Assembly (NCBI GenBank): GCA_964392325.1
Contig: CAYMPJ010000001.1
Location: 186,001 to 250,000, forward strand
DNA: 64,000 nt
Reading direction: 5' to 3'
From: CALLPQ01 sp964392325
GTDB lineage: Bacteria > Pseudomonadota > Alphaproteobacteria > Caulobacterales > Parvularculaceae
The position numbers were made by a program, and so were the translations under genes. The notes below the pieces were generated by a model that did no database searches, had not been told where the DNA came from, and saw only the letters and a list, made by a program, of their open reading frames with translations. Position 1 is the first letter of the stretch; every line of letters starts with the position of its first letter. Positions 1-8,584 of the stretch are shown here, piece after piece.

Positions 1-2
1 TC

Positions 3-119
3 CTTTATGCGCCAGATTATGGCGCAACCAGACAAATGATTGACTTTTTACTCACCGATTGCTGCGATGGCGATAAGCGGTTATGTGGTCCATATATTGT
101 AGAGACGAAAACAGCATAA
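3..119 (+). CDS. C-terminal end of an ArsR-family transcriptional regulator (5' end outside window)
   Basis: An open frame enters from the left edge and stops at TAA 117-119, giving 38 residues. It contains FLLTDCCDGDKRLCG, which resembles the cysteine-containing tail (fLTEdCCxGxpeLC) common in ArsR-type winged-helix repressors of alphaproteobacteria. Only the dimerisation tail is present, so neither the DNA-binding domain nor the inducer can be judged. The gap to the zapE ATG is 21 bp, so co-transcription with zapE is possible. The assignment rests on a short motif; another regulator with a similar tail cannot be excluded. Confidence 0.5.
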   Translation, partial: LYAPDYGATRQMIDFLLTDCCDGDKRLCGPYIVETKTA

Positions 120-140
120 TCTATTGTCGGAGTTTTTTTA

Positions 141-1298
141 ATGGTTTCCACCCTCAAGCGATATCAGGACCTCATCAAAAGCGGTGACTTAAACCCTGAT
201 CCTGCACAAGAAGAGGCAATTTATCGGCTCACAGCCATTGGCAAAGCCCTAAAATCCTACAATCCAAACGATAAACCCCTCCGGTCGCGGCTTTTTGGTG
301 GCCGGGAAACCCCGCCGCCTAAAGGGCTTTATATGTGGGGCGGCGTTGGGCGCGGCAAAACCATGTTGATGGATTTATTCTTTAACAATACCAGTTTCAC
401 GCCCAAACGCCGGGTGCATTTTCATGAATTCATGCTGGAAACCCATGATGAAATTGCAAAATGGCGCAGAATGGATGAGCGCAACCGCAAGAAAAAACCC
501 TATTACATCAAGAGCGCCGGGGATGATCCGATTGCCCCGATTGCCAGAAAAATCGCAAATAATGCCAAGCTGCTCTGTTTTGATGAATTCCAAGTCAGCG
601 ATATTGCCGATGCCATGATTTTAGGTCGCTTGTTTGAAGCGCTGTTTCGTGAAGGGGTTGTGGTCATTTCTACCTCGAACCGCGTGCCTGATGATCTCTA
701 TAAAGATGGATTAAATCGCCAATTATTTCTGCCCTTTATTGAGACCTTGAAAAATACACTTGATATCCTCGAACTCCAATCGGCGCGCGATTATCGCCTT
801 GAGCGCCTATCTGGTGCTCCTGTCTATTATCACCCACTCGGTGAGACAGCAAAAACAGCTATGGATGAGGCTTGGGCACGCCTTATGGCTGGCGCAAATC
901 CGCGCTCTGAAGAAATGACCGTCAGTGGGCACACTCTTTTTGTGCCTTGCACTGCGCGCGGGGCCGCCCGGTTTACCTTCGATGAGTTATGCAACAGGCC
1001 GCTAGGGGCTGCTGATTATCTGGCGCTCTCAAGGCGATATTCCACCCTTTTTATCGATGATATTCCTATTATGACGCCGGAAAATCGCAATGAAGCCAAG
1101 CGTTTTGTTACCTTGATTGATGCTATTTATGATTCATTTGGTAAGCTGGTTTGCTCTGCGGATGCGTTGCCGCAAAATCTCTATCAAAGCGGTGATGGGG
1201 CATTTGAATTTGAACGCACTGCCTCGCGATTAATGGAAATGCAATCCCATGACTATATTGCCAGCGAACATTGCCCCCAATGCGTGACCAGTGAGTAA
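141..1298 (+). CDS. zapE: Cell division protein ZapE (AFG1-like ATPase)
   Basis: 385 aa AFG1/ZapE-type P-loop ATPase. Walker A is GGVGRGKT at residues 67-74 and Walker B is LLCFDE at 144-149, followed by the family segment VSDIADAMILGRLFE. In E. coli ZapE associates with the Z ring and modulates FtsZ bundling; mitochondrial AFG1 is linked to turnover of respiratory subunits. Length is normal for the family. The ATG at 141 follows GGAG at 129-132. The gene ends 5 bp from the convergent squalene/phytoene-synthase-like gene. The family call is secure; the exact role here is by homology. Confidence 0.93.
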   Translation: MVSTLKRYQDLIKSGDLNPDPAQEEAIYRLTAIGKALKSYNPNDKPLRSRLFGGRETPPPKGLYMWGGVGRGKTMLMDLFFNNTSFTPKRRVHFHEFMLETHDEIAKWRRMDERNRKKKPYYIKSAGDDPIAPIARKIANNAKLLCFDEFQVSDIADAMILGRLFEALFREGVVVISTSNRVPDDLYKDGLNRQLFLPFIETLKNTLDILELQSARDYRLERLSGAPVYYHPLGETAKTAMDEAWARLMAGANPRSEEMTVSGHTLFVPCTARGAARFTFDELCNRPLGAADYLALSRRYSTLFIDDIPIMTPENRNEAKRFVTLIDAIYDSFGKLVCSADALPQNLYQSGDGAFEFERTASRLMEMQSHDYIASEHCPQCVTSE

Positions 1299-1303
1299 GA
1301 GCG

Positions 1304-2068
1304 TCAAATCTTCCCCCGTAAGACGCCTGTAAAATATAATGCATGCCGCCTCAGGGCGAGGGTGCCTCTGCTTTTTTGGGCATTATACTGATCAACCATT
1401 CTATAAGGCAGGCAGATTCCCATCAAAGGGCCGGGACAATCTTGAAACACTTTTCGCAAATCAGGCAACTTTTCCTGCACGAACCCGGATATCGCCTCAG
1501 AGGATAGATGCGGGGCCAAACGCGCGCCATCGCGCGCCAGCGTCAATAATGCGCGGGCCTCGATGACCTTTTGTATATCTATTTCATGACCCGTAAAATC
1601 CGGTTGTCCAAGGGTCAGTTTCAAGCCAATCCCGTCGATCGCCCCATCACTGGTTTTAGCCCAGTTAAATAAATCCGCCACATCCTCGAAGGGCGCTTCA
1701 TAAAACAAACGCCCTCTGGCATCGATGGCGTGGTTGATTTTTTCTTCGGCCAGCCCCCGAAATTCTAAATCACCGGATTTTGTCAAAACCAGCGCCAATG
1801 CCTCGACCACAGGATGGGCCCGAACAGGCGCCCGGCCCAGGGCTTCTTGCAGGGCTTCGCGCCACCATTGCAGGCGAATTTCGCCAAGGGGCGGGGTTTT
1901 CACTTTATAAACCAGCTGGCTCAGCTCAATGTGCAACGCATAAAAGGGTAAAAGCGCGCTGCGTATTGTGCTCGGCGCAAACCGGAGCGCATACCAGCGA
2001 TCAGGGTCTTTTGTCTTGAGCATTGCCTCGCAAATCTCAAGATTTTCCTCTGGTTGCGTTTGTACCAT
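1304..2068 (-). CDS. Squalene/phytoene synthase family protein (NDUFAF6-like)
   Basis: 254 aa, trans-isoprenyl-diphosphate synthase fold. The N-terminal segment around residues 22-75 (DRWYALRFAP, then LPFYALHIELSQL and EIRLQWWREAL) is typical of the alphaproteobacterial branch related to NDUFAF6, a mitochondrial complex I assembly factor. A synthase would carry two DxxxD-type metal sites; the second is seen only weakly (DGAIDGIG), so true prenyl-transferase activity is doubtful. No carotenoid or hopanoid genes lie nearby. The start follows an AAGG at about 8 bp. The fold is confident, the function uncertain. Confidence 0.75.
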   Translation of the reverse strand: MVQTQPEENLEICEAMLKTKDPDRWYALRFAPSTIRSALLPFYALHIELSQLVYKVKTPPLGEIRLQWWREALQEALGRAPVRAHPVVEALALVLTKSGDLEFRGLAEEKINHAIDARGRLFYEAPFEDVADLFNWAKTSDGAIDGIGLKLTLGQPDFTGHEIDIQKVIEARALLTLARDGARLAPHLSSEAISGFVQEKLPDLRKVFQDCPGPLMGICLPYRMVDQYNAQKSRGTLALRRHALYFTGVLRGKI

Positions 2069-2180
2069 TGCGCCTTTATTCCGTTAGGCTATTGTGTCGC
2101 AAATGATGATGCGCCATTTGGCGATCCCATTTTACTTTTATTGACACATTGACTTTAATCGAACAACAAAAGGTTTGCAC

Positions 2181-2777
2181 ATGGCTGTTGAATTACCCGC
2201 TCTCCCTTATGCCCGCGACGCACTCTCCCCACATATCTCTGAAGAGACCCTGAATTACCATTATGGCAAACACCATCAGGCCTATGTGGATAATCTCAAT
2301 AAAATGATTGATGGCACCCCTCACGCCAGCGCCTCACTGGAAGATATTATCCACGCAAGCGCTGGAGATGCCTCCAAGGCAGGTGTCTTTAACAATGCCG
2401 CTCAAATCTGGAACCATACCTTTTACTGGCATTCCATGAGCCCCAATGGCGGCGGCGCACCAAACGGCGCAGTTGCCAGCGCAATCAATGACAGCTTTGG
2501 AAGCTATGATGCGTTTAAAGAACAATTTGCAGCAGCTGGCGCTACCCAGTTTGGTTCTGGTTGGGCATGGCTCGTTCAGGTCGGCGGAAAATTAGAGATT
2601 CGCAAAACCGCAAACGCCGAAACCCCTTTGACTGATAAGGGCTGCACACCGCTTCTCACCATGGATGTTTGGGAACATGCTTATTATCTCGATTTCCAAA
2701 ACAAGCGACCAGCCTATATCACCGCCTTCCTTGATGGTCTGGTGAACTGGGATTTTGCAAATCAGAATATGAAATAA
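2181..2777 (+). CDS. sodB: Superoxide dismutase, Fe type
   Basis: Converts superoxide to oxygen and hydrogen peroxide in the cytoplasm. 198 aa from ATG 2181; a TTG six bases upstream also opens the frame, but AAAAGG at 2168-2173 is correctly spaced for the ATG. The N-terminal metal segment NYHYGKHHQAYV is at residues 25-36. AAQIWNHTFYW with Gln before WNH, together with ATQFGSGWAWL and the C-terminal MDVWEHAYYLDF ligand pair, points to the iron-specific branch rather than Mn. A strong terminator follows the stop. No signal peptide is visible. Confidence 0.95.
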   Translation: MAVELPALPYARDALSPHISEETLNYHYGKHHQAYVDNLNKMIDGTPHASASLEDIIHASAGDASKAGVFNNAAQIWNHTFYWHSMSPNGGGAPNGAVASAINDSFGSYDAFKEQFAAAGATQFGSGWAWLVQVGGKLEIRKTANAETPLTDKGCTPLLTMDVWEHAYYLDFQNKRPAYITAFLDGLVNWDFANQNMK

Positions 2778-2790
2778 ATTTTCAGTTTAA

Positions 2791-2823
2791 ATGGCCCCGC
2801 CAAATATCGGGGCCATTTTTTAT
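2791..2823 (+). terminator. Rho-independent terminator of sodB
   Basis: Perfect 9-bp stem ATGGCCCCG (2791-2799) / CGGGGCCAT (2808-2816), 8-nt loop, then a T-run to 2821. It lies 13 bp after the sodB stop. It also argues against starting the next gene at the in-frame ATG at 2791, which lies inside the hairpin. Confidence 0.9.
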
Positions 2824-2838
2824 CTGGAGTTAAGATCA

Positions 2839-3399
2839 ATGACCAATCAAGAAAATAGCCCCCAAGCATTGATTATGATTGATTGGCAAATCGGATTTGG
2901 CAATGACGCCCTTTGGGGCGGTAATCGCAATAATCCCCAAGCGGAAGCAAATGCACTCAAATTGCTTGACCATTGGCGGGAGAATGATCTCCCGATTTTC
3001 CATTGCATTCATGATAGCCAAGACCCGCAAAGCCCGTTGCGCCGCGAAAAACCCGGCGGCGAATTTATTGAAATGCTAAAACCGCGCGCTAAAGAGCCGG
3101 TTTTATATAAAAATGTGAATAGCGCATTTATCGGGACGGACCTTGAAGCAAGGCTTAAAAAAGCAAATATCGAAAAACTGGTCATTTGCGGACTAACAAC
3201 CAATCATTGCGTATCAACAACAACGCGCATGGCTGGAAATTTGGGATTTGACGTCACATTGGTCGGGGATGCATGCGCGACCTTCGATCGGAAGGGGACG
3301 AATGGGGAAACCCATCCGGCTGATCTTGTTCACGAGGTTAGTCTGGCAAGTCTTCACGAAGAGTTTTGTATTGTGCGCAATACAAGCGATCTTCTCTAA
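2839..3399 (+). CDS. Isochorismatase-family cysteine hydrolase
   Basis: 186 aa from ATG 2839, chosen because CTGGAG at 2824-2829 precedes it and the upstream ATG sits in the sodB terminator. The family catalytic triad is visible: Asp15 (MIDWQ), Lys91 (YKNVNSAF) and Cys124 (TNHCVSTT). Members hydrolyse vinyl ethers or amides such as isochorismate, nicotinamide or N-carbamoylsarcosine; many are uncharacterised stand-alone enzymes like this one. The phrase VNSAFIGTDLEARL then GLTTNHCVSTT is typical of the YcaC/nicotinamidase-like branch. No pathway genes lie beside it, so the substrate is unknown. Confidence 0.85.
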   Translation: MTNQENSPQALIMIDWQIGFGNDALWGGNRNNPQAEANALKLLDHWRENDLPIFHCIHDSQDPQSPLRREKPGGEFIEMLKPRAKEPVLYKNVNSAFIGTDLEARLKKANIEKLVICGLTTNHCVSTTTRMAGNLGFDVTLVGDACATFDRKGTNGETHPADLVHEVSLASLHEEFCIVRNTSDLL

Positions 3400-3435
3400 A
3401 TCTGATACTCTTTATATCTGAAGCCTTTGACCTGC

Positions 3436-4446
3436 TCACGCCTCTGCGGTGGTCGCAACTTCATTTTTGCTCCAGTCCCGCTTAACGCCAATCGCAAGCA
3501 ATAAGGGTGAGGCAACAAATATCGAGGAATAGGTTCCAACCAATACGCCTAAAATCATTGCAAATGTAAATCCACTCAAGACCGTTCCGCCAAAGAAGTA
3601 TAGAATTACCAAGACTAGCAATGTGGTTACCGATGTCATCATCGTTCGCGATAAGGTGTCATTGATGGAGAGATCGAGCACTTCGCCCAGATCGCGTTTT
3701 TTGAACTTGCGCAAATTCTCACGCACGCGGTCATACACAACCACTGTGTCATTCATAGAATAACCAACAATCGTCAGAATGGCGGCGATAATAGGTAGAT
3801 TAAAATCAATCTGTGTAAGCGCAAAAACACCTAATGTGAGCGTAACGTCATGAGCCAGTGCCAAGATGGCGCCTAAAGAAAACTGCCACTCGAAGCGGAA
3901 CCAGATATAGAGCAACATCATGCCAATGGCCAACACAACCGCTGTAATGCCGCCGCGCAAGAGTTCGCCGGAAACTGTTGGTCCAACCACGTCCTGACGC
4001 AAGAATTCATGGCCATCACCCAGAAGCTCTGAAAGAGCCTGTTTTACTTTAACGGCCGCAAAACCTTGAGCACTCTCATTTGCATCTTTTGTTGGGTCGA
4101 CCACCTGCTCGGCAACTTCACTTGCAGCACTGTCATCCACAACCTGTTGTTCAAGGGTGACAATCACGCTGCTCAACGCACCTGTTGCAGGATCTTTAAC
4201 CCCTTGAACTTTTACATCGCCAAGAGCCAGATCCAAAACCGCCGCCCGAATTTCTCCGGTATTTAAAGGCTCGTTATCGCTCAATTCAATCTCGACACCG
4301 CCGCGAAAATCAATCCCGAGATTTAGCCCGCGTGTCACCACCAGAAAGACAGAGGCAACAAGCAGCAAAGCCGACATTAAAAACGCCATCATCCGCCAAC
4401 GTGTAAACGGGATTTCAGTCTGATCGGGAACAAGTTTGAAATACAT
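3436..4446 (-). CDS. secF: Protein translocase subunit SecF
   Basis: 336 aa RND-related membrane protein that with SecD uses proton motive force to pull preproteins through SecYEG. It has one N-terminal transmembrane helix (about 20-38), the DFRGG motif at 46-50, a periplasmic domain, and five C-terminal helices including the GYSMNDTVVVYDRVREN signature. The periplasmic domain carries an acidic stretch (about 108-130) rich in Asp, Glu and Ala. It starts 23 bp downstream of secD and is last in the yajC-secD-secF operon. Confidence 0.96.
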   Translation of the reverse strand: MYFKLVPDQTEIPFTRWRMMAFLMSALLLVASVFLVVTRGLNLGIDFRGGVEIELSDNEPLNTGEIRAAVLDLALGDVKVQGVKDPATGALSSVIVTLEQQVVDDSAASEVAEQVVDPTKDANESAQGFAAVKVKQALSELLGDGHEFLRQDVVGPTVSGELLRGGITAVVLAIGMMLLYIWFRFEWQFSLGAILALAHDVTLTLGVFALTQIDFNLPIIAAILTIVGYSMNDTVVVYDRVRENLRKFKKRDLGEVLDLSINDTLSRTMMTSVTTLLVLVILYFFGGTVLSGFTFAMILGVLVGTYSSIFVASPLLLAIGVKRDWSKNEVATTAEA

Positions 4447-4469
4447 GATATTAATCCGTTTACGGCTGA

Positions 4470-6167
4470 TTAAAGTTTAAGTGTTTTGGGGCGCTTTGAG
4501 AGTAAATATTGCCCTGCAAAGAAGCGTGTTAGAACATAAGCAGTGAACACAGACGTCACAACACCAATTGCCAACGTCACCGCAAATCCACGTACCGGAC
4601 CGGCGCCCAAAAAGAACATGATAAAGGCAGCTAGGAATGTTGTGATATTGGCATCGATAATGGCAGAGCGCGCCCGTTGAAATCCGGTTTCGGTTGCACC
4701 AATCGGCGGCTTGCCATTGCGCAGCTCTTCGCGAATACGTTCAAAAATGAGCACATTCGCATCCACCGCCATACCAATTGTCAGCACAATCCCGGCAATG
4801 CCTGGTAGGGTCAATGTTGAGCCAAACAAGGATAATGCCCCGGCGATTAGAACAATATTCGCGATCAAGGCAAGATTGGCATAAAGACCGAAACGACCAT
4901 AGGAAATAAACATATAAACAATAACGGCAATAAAGCCGATAATGATTGCAAGGCGTCCGGCATCAATTGAGTCCTGACCCAGGCTCGCATTTACGGTGCG
5001 CTGTTCTATGGTCTGCAACGGTGCTGGCAATGCGCCCGAGCGGATCAAGGTTGCAACCCGAACCGCTTCATCAACGGAGAAATCCCCGGTTATCCGGCCA
5101 GAACCGCCCGTAATAGCCGACTGGATACGCGGCGCAGAAATAATTTTACAATCCAGAACAATCGCAAACAACTGGCCAATATTCTCGCGGGTATAATCAG
5201 CAAAACGACGCGCGCCAATATTGTCATAGACGAAATTAATTTGAAAACCTGCGCCATCACTATTGGGGCTGGCGCTTGCCGAATTAACATTCGTTCCTGA
5301 GATAACCGGATCGCGCTCCAAAACCATTGTCTGGCCAATGGCTCCGTCTTCGACCAATTCGCGCACCATCCGCCCGGGTGGCAACGCACCCACTTCGCGG
5401 CAGCCCGTATCTTCATTAAATGAAATGTTTTCCCAATCATCAATAACAGGGCCGGGGATCGCCAGATCGACCGGATGAAAACTTAATTGGCCGGTACGAT
5501 TGATAAGTTCTTTTAACGCTTCAGGATCATCATCCCCTGGCACCTGCACAACAATACGGTCCGTGCCTTGAGGCTGGATCGAAACTTCCTTATTACCGCC
5601 CGGATCAAGACGGCGACGCACAACTTCAATAGAATCGGAGACCGCCTCGGTTGAATAGCGTATTTGCGCATTGCTCGTCATCGCCACTCTGATGGTATCA
5701 TCATTATTACCCGAGACTTCATAATCTTGCTGGGCACCAAGGCCCAATCCGCCGCCAACGCCAAGACCGCCGCCGCTTCCGCGCGCAAGGGAGCGCAACC
5801 TTTTGATTGCCTCATTATATTGCGCCGCATCGCGTAATTCGACCGTCACCACCCGCTCATCTTTATCAAGAACAACTGGATTGGTCCGGATTCTCTCACG
5901 CCCTTGGGCTCGCCGGGGGCGCAAGGTTGATTGCACCTCTTTGCGAAAGGCTGTGAGGCGATCATCAAGGACCTTGTCAGTGTCGACTTTCAATAGGAGG
6001 TGGGAGCCCCCTTGCAAATCGAGCCCGAGATTAACGGTGGTTTTTGGCATAAACCCGGGCAGGCTCTGGCGCTGTGTCTCGCTCAAGAAATTGGGGAGGG
6101 CAAACAAAAGAGCCAAAAAAACCAGTCCGAAGGCTGCGATCACAGAGGCACGAGAAAATTTCAACAT
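4470..6167 (-). CDS. secD: Protein translocase subunit SecD
   Basis: 565 aa from ATG 6167; a TTG 18 bp upstream is open but has no better ribosome site. It has an N-terminal membrane helix, DLQGG at 50-54, a large periplasmic P1 domain, and C-terminal helices with the GMAVDANVLIFERIREE signature. It partners SecF downstream and YajC upstream. Odd feature: residues 130-144 of P1 are an almost pure Gly/Leu/Val linker (SGGGLGVGGGLGLG), an apparent low-complexity insertion between the two halves of P1. Confidence 0.96.
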   Translation of the reverse strand: MLKFSRASVIAAFGLVFLALLFALPNFLSETQRQSLPGFMPKTTVNLGLDLQGGSHLLLKVDTDKVLDDRLTAFRKEVQSTLRPRRAQGRERIRTNPVVLDKDERVVTVELRDAAQYNEAIKRLRSLARGSGGGLGVGGGLGLGAQQDYEVSGNNDDTIRVAMTSNAQIRYSTEAVSDSIEVVRRRLDPGGNKEVSIQPQGTDRIVVQVPGDDDPEALKELINRTGQLSFHPVDLAIPGPVIDDWENISFNEDTGCREVGALPPGRMVRELVEDGAIGQTMVLERDPVISGTNVNSASASPNSDGAGFQINFVYDNIGARRFADYTRENIGQLFAIVLDCKIISAPRIQSAITGGSGRITGDFSVDEAVRVATLIRSGALPAPLQTIEQRTVNASLGQDSIDAGRLAIIIGFIAVIVYMFISYGRFGLYANLALIANIVLIAGALSLFGSTLTLPGIAGIVLTIGMAVDANVLIFERIREELRNGKPPIGATETGFQRARSAIIDANITTFLAAFIMFFLGAGPVRGFAVTLAIGVVTSVFTAYVLTRFFAGQYLLSKRPKTLKL

Positions 6168-6298
6168 GATTAAGGGATTTCCCAAACGTACAAGGGGTAA
6201 AGATCACTATCTAATACGCCCAAAATTTCATTTGTTAAGTGGCAAATTTTAACAGGGTATATCTGCATATTCGCCCAAGTTTGTTATCGTTATTGACT

Positions 6299-6649
6299 TT
6301 ATTTATTATCGTTTGCCGGCTCTGGCTTTGTGCGCACATCACTTAAGGTCGCTTTGACCACCTTCACAGCAACATCATTCGCCAGTTCAACCATCACCTC
6401 ATCACCTTCAAGCACTTTGGTAACTTTACCAACAATTCCGCCCGCTGTAACAACCACATCGCCACGGCGCACATTAGAGACCATTTCCATATGGCGTTTA
6501 CGGGCCTGATTTTGAGGGCGAATAAGCAGAAAATAAAAAATCACCATGATCATCATGATGGGTAAAAACTGCACCAAGGGGTTTGGCGCTGCCGGATCAA
6601 CAGCTTGGGCAAAAGCCGGGGTCTGTGCAAAGGCTGGGGATATCCACAT
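6299..6649 (-). CDS. yajC: Preprotein translocase subunit YajC
   Basis: 116 aa small membrane protein of the SecDF-YajC holotranslocon. Residues 1-20 are alanine-rich and signal-like (PAFAQTPAFAQA). One transmembrane helix at about 25-45 is followed by RPQNQARKRHMEM and a small beta domain (RRGDVVVTAGGIVGKVTKV), the standard YajC pattern. The ATG follows GGAG (reading leftwards). The gap to secD is 131 bp. A plausible sigma70-type promoter lies at 6762-6790 on the same strand. Confidence 0.95.
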   Translation of the reverse strand: MWISPAFAQTPAFAQAVDPAAPNPLVQFLPIMMIMVIFYFLLIRPQNQARKRHMEMVSNVRRGDVVVTAGGIVGKVTKVLEGDEVMVELANDVAVKVVKATLSDVRTKPEPANDNK

Positions 6650-6761
6650 GAAAGGGCTCCGTAAGGCAAATATGCTAAAACTGGAATAGGCGCGTCAGGA
6701 GGTATGAACCGCCAGGCCGGTGATTTCCAACTCTCCCAAATTGCCCGTTTTATTGTCGAAC

Positions 6762-6790
6762 TTAAATTTAATGTGTCGCAGCCGGGTCAA
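6762..6790 (-). promoter_or_regulatory. Candidate sigma70-type promoter for yajC-secD-secF
   Basis: Read on the minus strand: -35 TTGACC (6790-6785), 17-bp spacer, -10-like ATTTAA (6767-6762). This is about 110 bp upstream of the yajC start. The -35 is good and the -10 is weak, as is common in alphaproteobacteria. Confidence 0.4.
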
Positions 6791-6921
6791 GAAAACCCGC
6801 CATACTTACCCCTTCAAAACAGGGCTTCGCGATATATAGCGATCCCGGCCCTAGATGCAATGATTTCATAACAATTGTCGTTTGAAAGAATGTTTTTCTT
6901 CAGATTAATAATTGATAGGGC

Positions 6922-7902
6922 TCAAAGACTGTCTTCCCCAAGGGGAGCCTCAATATTGGCTGCTTCCAAAGCCAAAATTGCCTTTTTGCGGCCCGCGCCC
7001 CAGCGATAATTATGCACCGCGCCGGAGGAGAGGATCACCCGGTGACAAGGAATCAAGAGGGATATAGAATTCGCCCCTACCGCCGTTCCCACCGCCCGTG
7101 AGGCCTTTGGCTTATCGATAAACCTTGCCAGATCACCATAGGTAACGAGCCCGCCATAAGGAATTTTGAGCAAAGCCTCCCAGACTTTTAGTTGAAAATT
7201 TGTGCCGCTCAGGTGCAGACCCAATGCGGCTTGTTTTCCTCCCCTTTGGCGCTTGGGGTTCTTATCTCCTCTCGCAAAGGCAAAAGCCTGCTCTGCCAGC
7301 GGCTTAATAAAATCCAGGTCGTTCTCAAACGTCGCACCCGGCCAGTCTTCACACATTTCGTCAAACCCTGACCGAGCCGCGCCGCGCTCAAAACTAAGCC
7401 AGCAAATGCCCTTATCCGTCGCCCCGATCAGCGCCTCGCCAAACGGGCTGGGAAACGCGCCATAGCGAATACACTCTCCCGCGCCTTTTTTGCGTAAACA
7501 ACCGGGCGTCATCGCATCAGCCACAATAACAAGGTCGTGCAGCCGCGAGGGACCAGATAGTCCAGCAGCAAAACTTGCCTCCAATACGGATTGCCCCTCC
7601 CGCAGAGCATCTCTCGCTCGGCCTAACGACAAATATTGCAAAAAGCGCTTAGGGGATACTCCGGCGCCAGCTTTGAATACGCGTTGAAAATAATGAGGTG
7701 AAAGCCCCACATGATGTGCCGTCTCTTCGAGAGTCGGCTGGTCCTCACCATGGGTGACAAGATAATCTATGGCAGTTGCAACTTTTGCATATGCCTCATC
7801 GGGCACAATCGGGCTTGAACGTTTGCCGTCATTGCTGCCGCGAGGACTATTAGAGGATTTTGCGCCAGAAAGTTTTGAATTTGGAGCTAATAAATTTTTC
7901 AT
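6922..7902 (-). CDS. AraC-type HTH / methylated-DNA-protein-cysteine methyltransferase fusion (Ada-like)
   Basis: 326 aa. Residues about 35-137 form an AraC-type helix-turn-helix domain (HHVGLSPHYFQRVFKAGAG...). Residues about 150-315 form an O6-alkylguanine transferase domain with the active-site IPCHRVI, Cys286. The cysteine takes the alkyl group from O6-methylguanine irreversibly. Unlike E. coli Ada it lacks the N-terminal zinc-cysteine domain that repairs phosphotriesters and switches Ada to an activator; the first ~33 residues are a Ser/Asn/Pro-rich linker. Its signal for transcriptional control is therefore unclear. This short Ada form is widespread in alphaproteobacteria. Confidence 0.88.
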   Translation of the reverse strand: MKNLLAPNSKLSGAKSSNSPRGSNDGKRSSPIVPDEAYAKVATAIDYLVTHGEDQPTLEETAHHVGLSPHYFQRVFKAGAGVSPKRFLQYLSLGRARDALREGQSVLEASFAAGLSGPSRLHDLVIVADAMTPGCLRKKGAGECIRYGAFPSPFGEALIGATDKGICWLSFERGAARSGFDEMCEDWPGATFENDLDFIKPLAEQAFAFARGDKNPKRQRGGKQAALGLHLSGTNFQLKVWEALLKIPYGGLVTYGDLARFIDKPKASRAVGTAVGANSISLLIPCHRVILSSGAVHNYRWGAGRKKAILALEAANIEAPLGEDSL

Positions 7903-8004
7903 TGCAACAATCTAGCAAGCTCGTTCAATCCTAACCACCCGATAATTGCTGCATGTAAAAATATCGCTTTTAAAAATGCCCCCAAGCCCTCTACACGGTC
8001 AAAG

Positions 8005-8037
8005 ATGGGTCAAGCGGTCGGAGCCCGCTCGACCCAT
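8005..8037 (-). terminator. Hairpin downstream of the first UrrA-like gene
   Basis: Arms ATGGGTC (8005-8011) and GACCCAT (8031-8037) with an inner AGCGG/CCGCT helix after one mismatch. It lies just after the stop of the gene at 8053. It is homologous to the hairpin at 8540-8564 after the paralogue, with paired changes in the stem (see findings). The U-tract is weak, so it may be a terminator or an mRNA-stabilising 3' structure. Confidence 0.5.
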
Positions 8038-8052
8038 GAAATGAACGCGTTT

Positions 8053-8463
8053 CTAGTTCGCAGTTGCCACGCGATAATTTTCCAGCGCTTTAGAAGAAAA
8101 CCGGATCTTCTTGGGTGTCTGTTTAAACACCGCTTTCAAAGCAGGGATTTTAGCACCATGAACACTTGATTTAACTGTCCGGCTAATACATTTGCGCTCC
8201 ATATAAGTTTCGGGGCGCGCGGCGTTACCGTTAAAGTAACTACGGTGACACATCTCGGTCGCAACATTAACAATACGTAGATAGAGTGCTGAAACCTCAC
8301 CCCGGTTATTCATATCGATATGACTGATTTTAATGTGCACGTCCTTCATTTGCTCGGCGTCCTTTGCAAGCCAAGAGCCTTTCGCGTAACCGGGCCCCAT
8401 ACCAAAACTCAAACAAAACAATATAGTGACTGCCGTGAAGGCAGTTTTCAATTTTTTACTCAT
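8053..8463 (-). CDS. UrrA-like small secreted protein (copy 1)
   Basis: 136 aa. Residues 1-27 are a Sec signal peptide (positively charged MSKKLK, hydrophobic core, GYA cleavage region). The mature part has the UrrA-family-like pattern: VHIKISHIDMNNRGEVSALYLRI, a Cys (VATEMC), a second Cys (ERKC), then ISRTV...IPALKAV. The two Cys could form a disulfide. Function of the family is unknown. It is a tandem paralogue of the gene at 8585-8962 and carries an extra ~12 residues (GSWLAKDAEQMK) after the signal peptide. The start follows AGGGGACGAG. Confidence 0.65.
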   Translation of the reverse strand: MSKKLKTAFTAVTILFCLSFGMGPGYAKGSWLAKDAEQMKDVHIKISHIDMNNRGEVSALYLRIVNVATEMCHRSYFNGNAARPETYMERKCISRTVKSSVHGAKIPALKAVFKQTPKKIRFSSKALENYRVATAN

Positions 8464-8539
8464 TTCTCGTCCCCTATATTAGGTTATTAAAATCTCAATT
8501 TTTTAAATGTCTCGAAACCAACCTATACGGTCAAAATTA

Positions 8540-8564
8540 GGCCAAGCGGCTAAGCCTCTTGGCC
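8540..8564 (-). terminator. Hairpin downstream of the second UrrA-like gene
   Basis: GGCCAAG (8540-8546) pairs with CTTGGCC (8558-8564), with an inner GGC/GCC pair and a 3-nt loop. It sits between the two paralogues, 20 bp after the stop of the upstream copy, at the same relative place as the 8005-8037 hairpin. Confidence 0.5.
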
Positions 8565-8584
8565 CATATAATGAACCTTACTCG

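Noticed and set aside
6704..6871. 55-codon rightward frame after a perfect AGGAGGT
   Set aside because: The Shine-Dalgarno abuts the ATG with no spacer, the peptide has no protein-like pattern, and it runs against the yajC promoter region.
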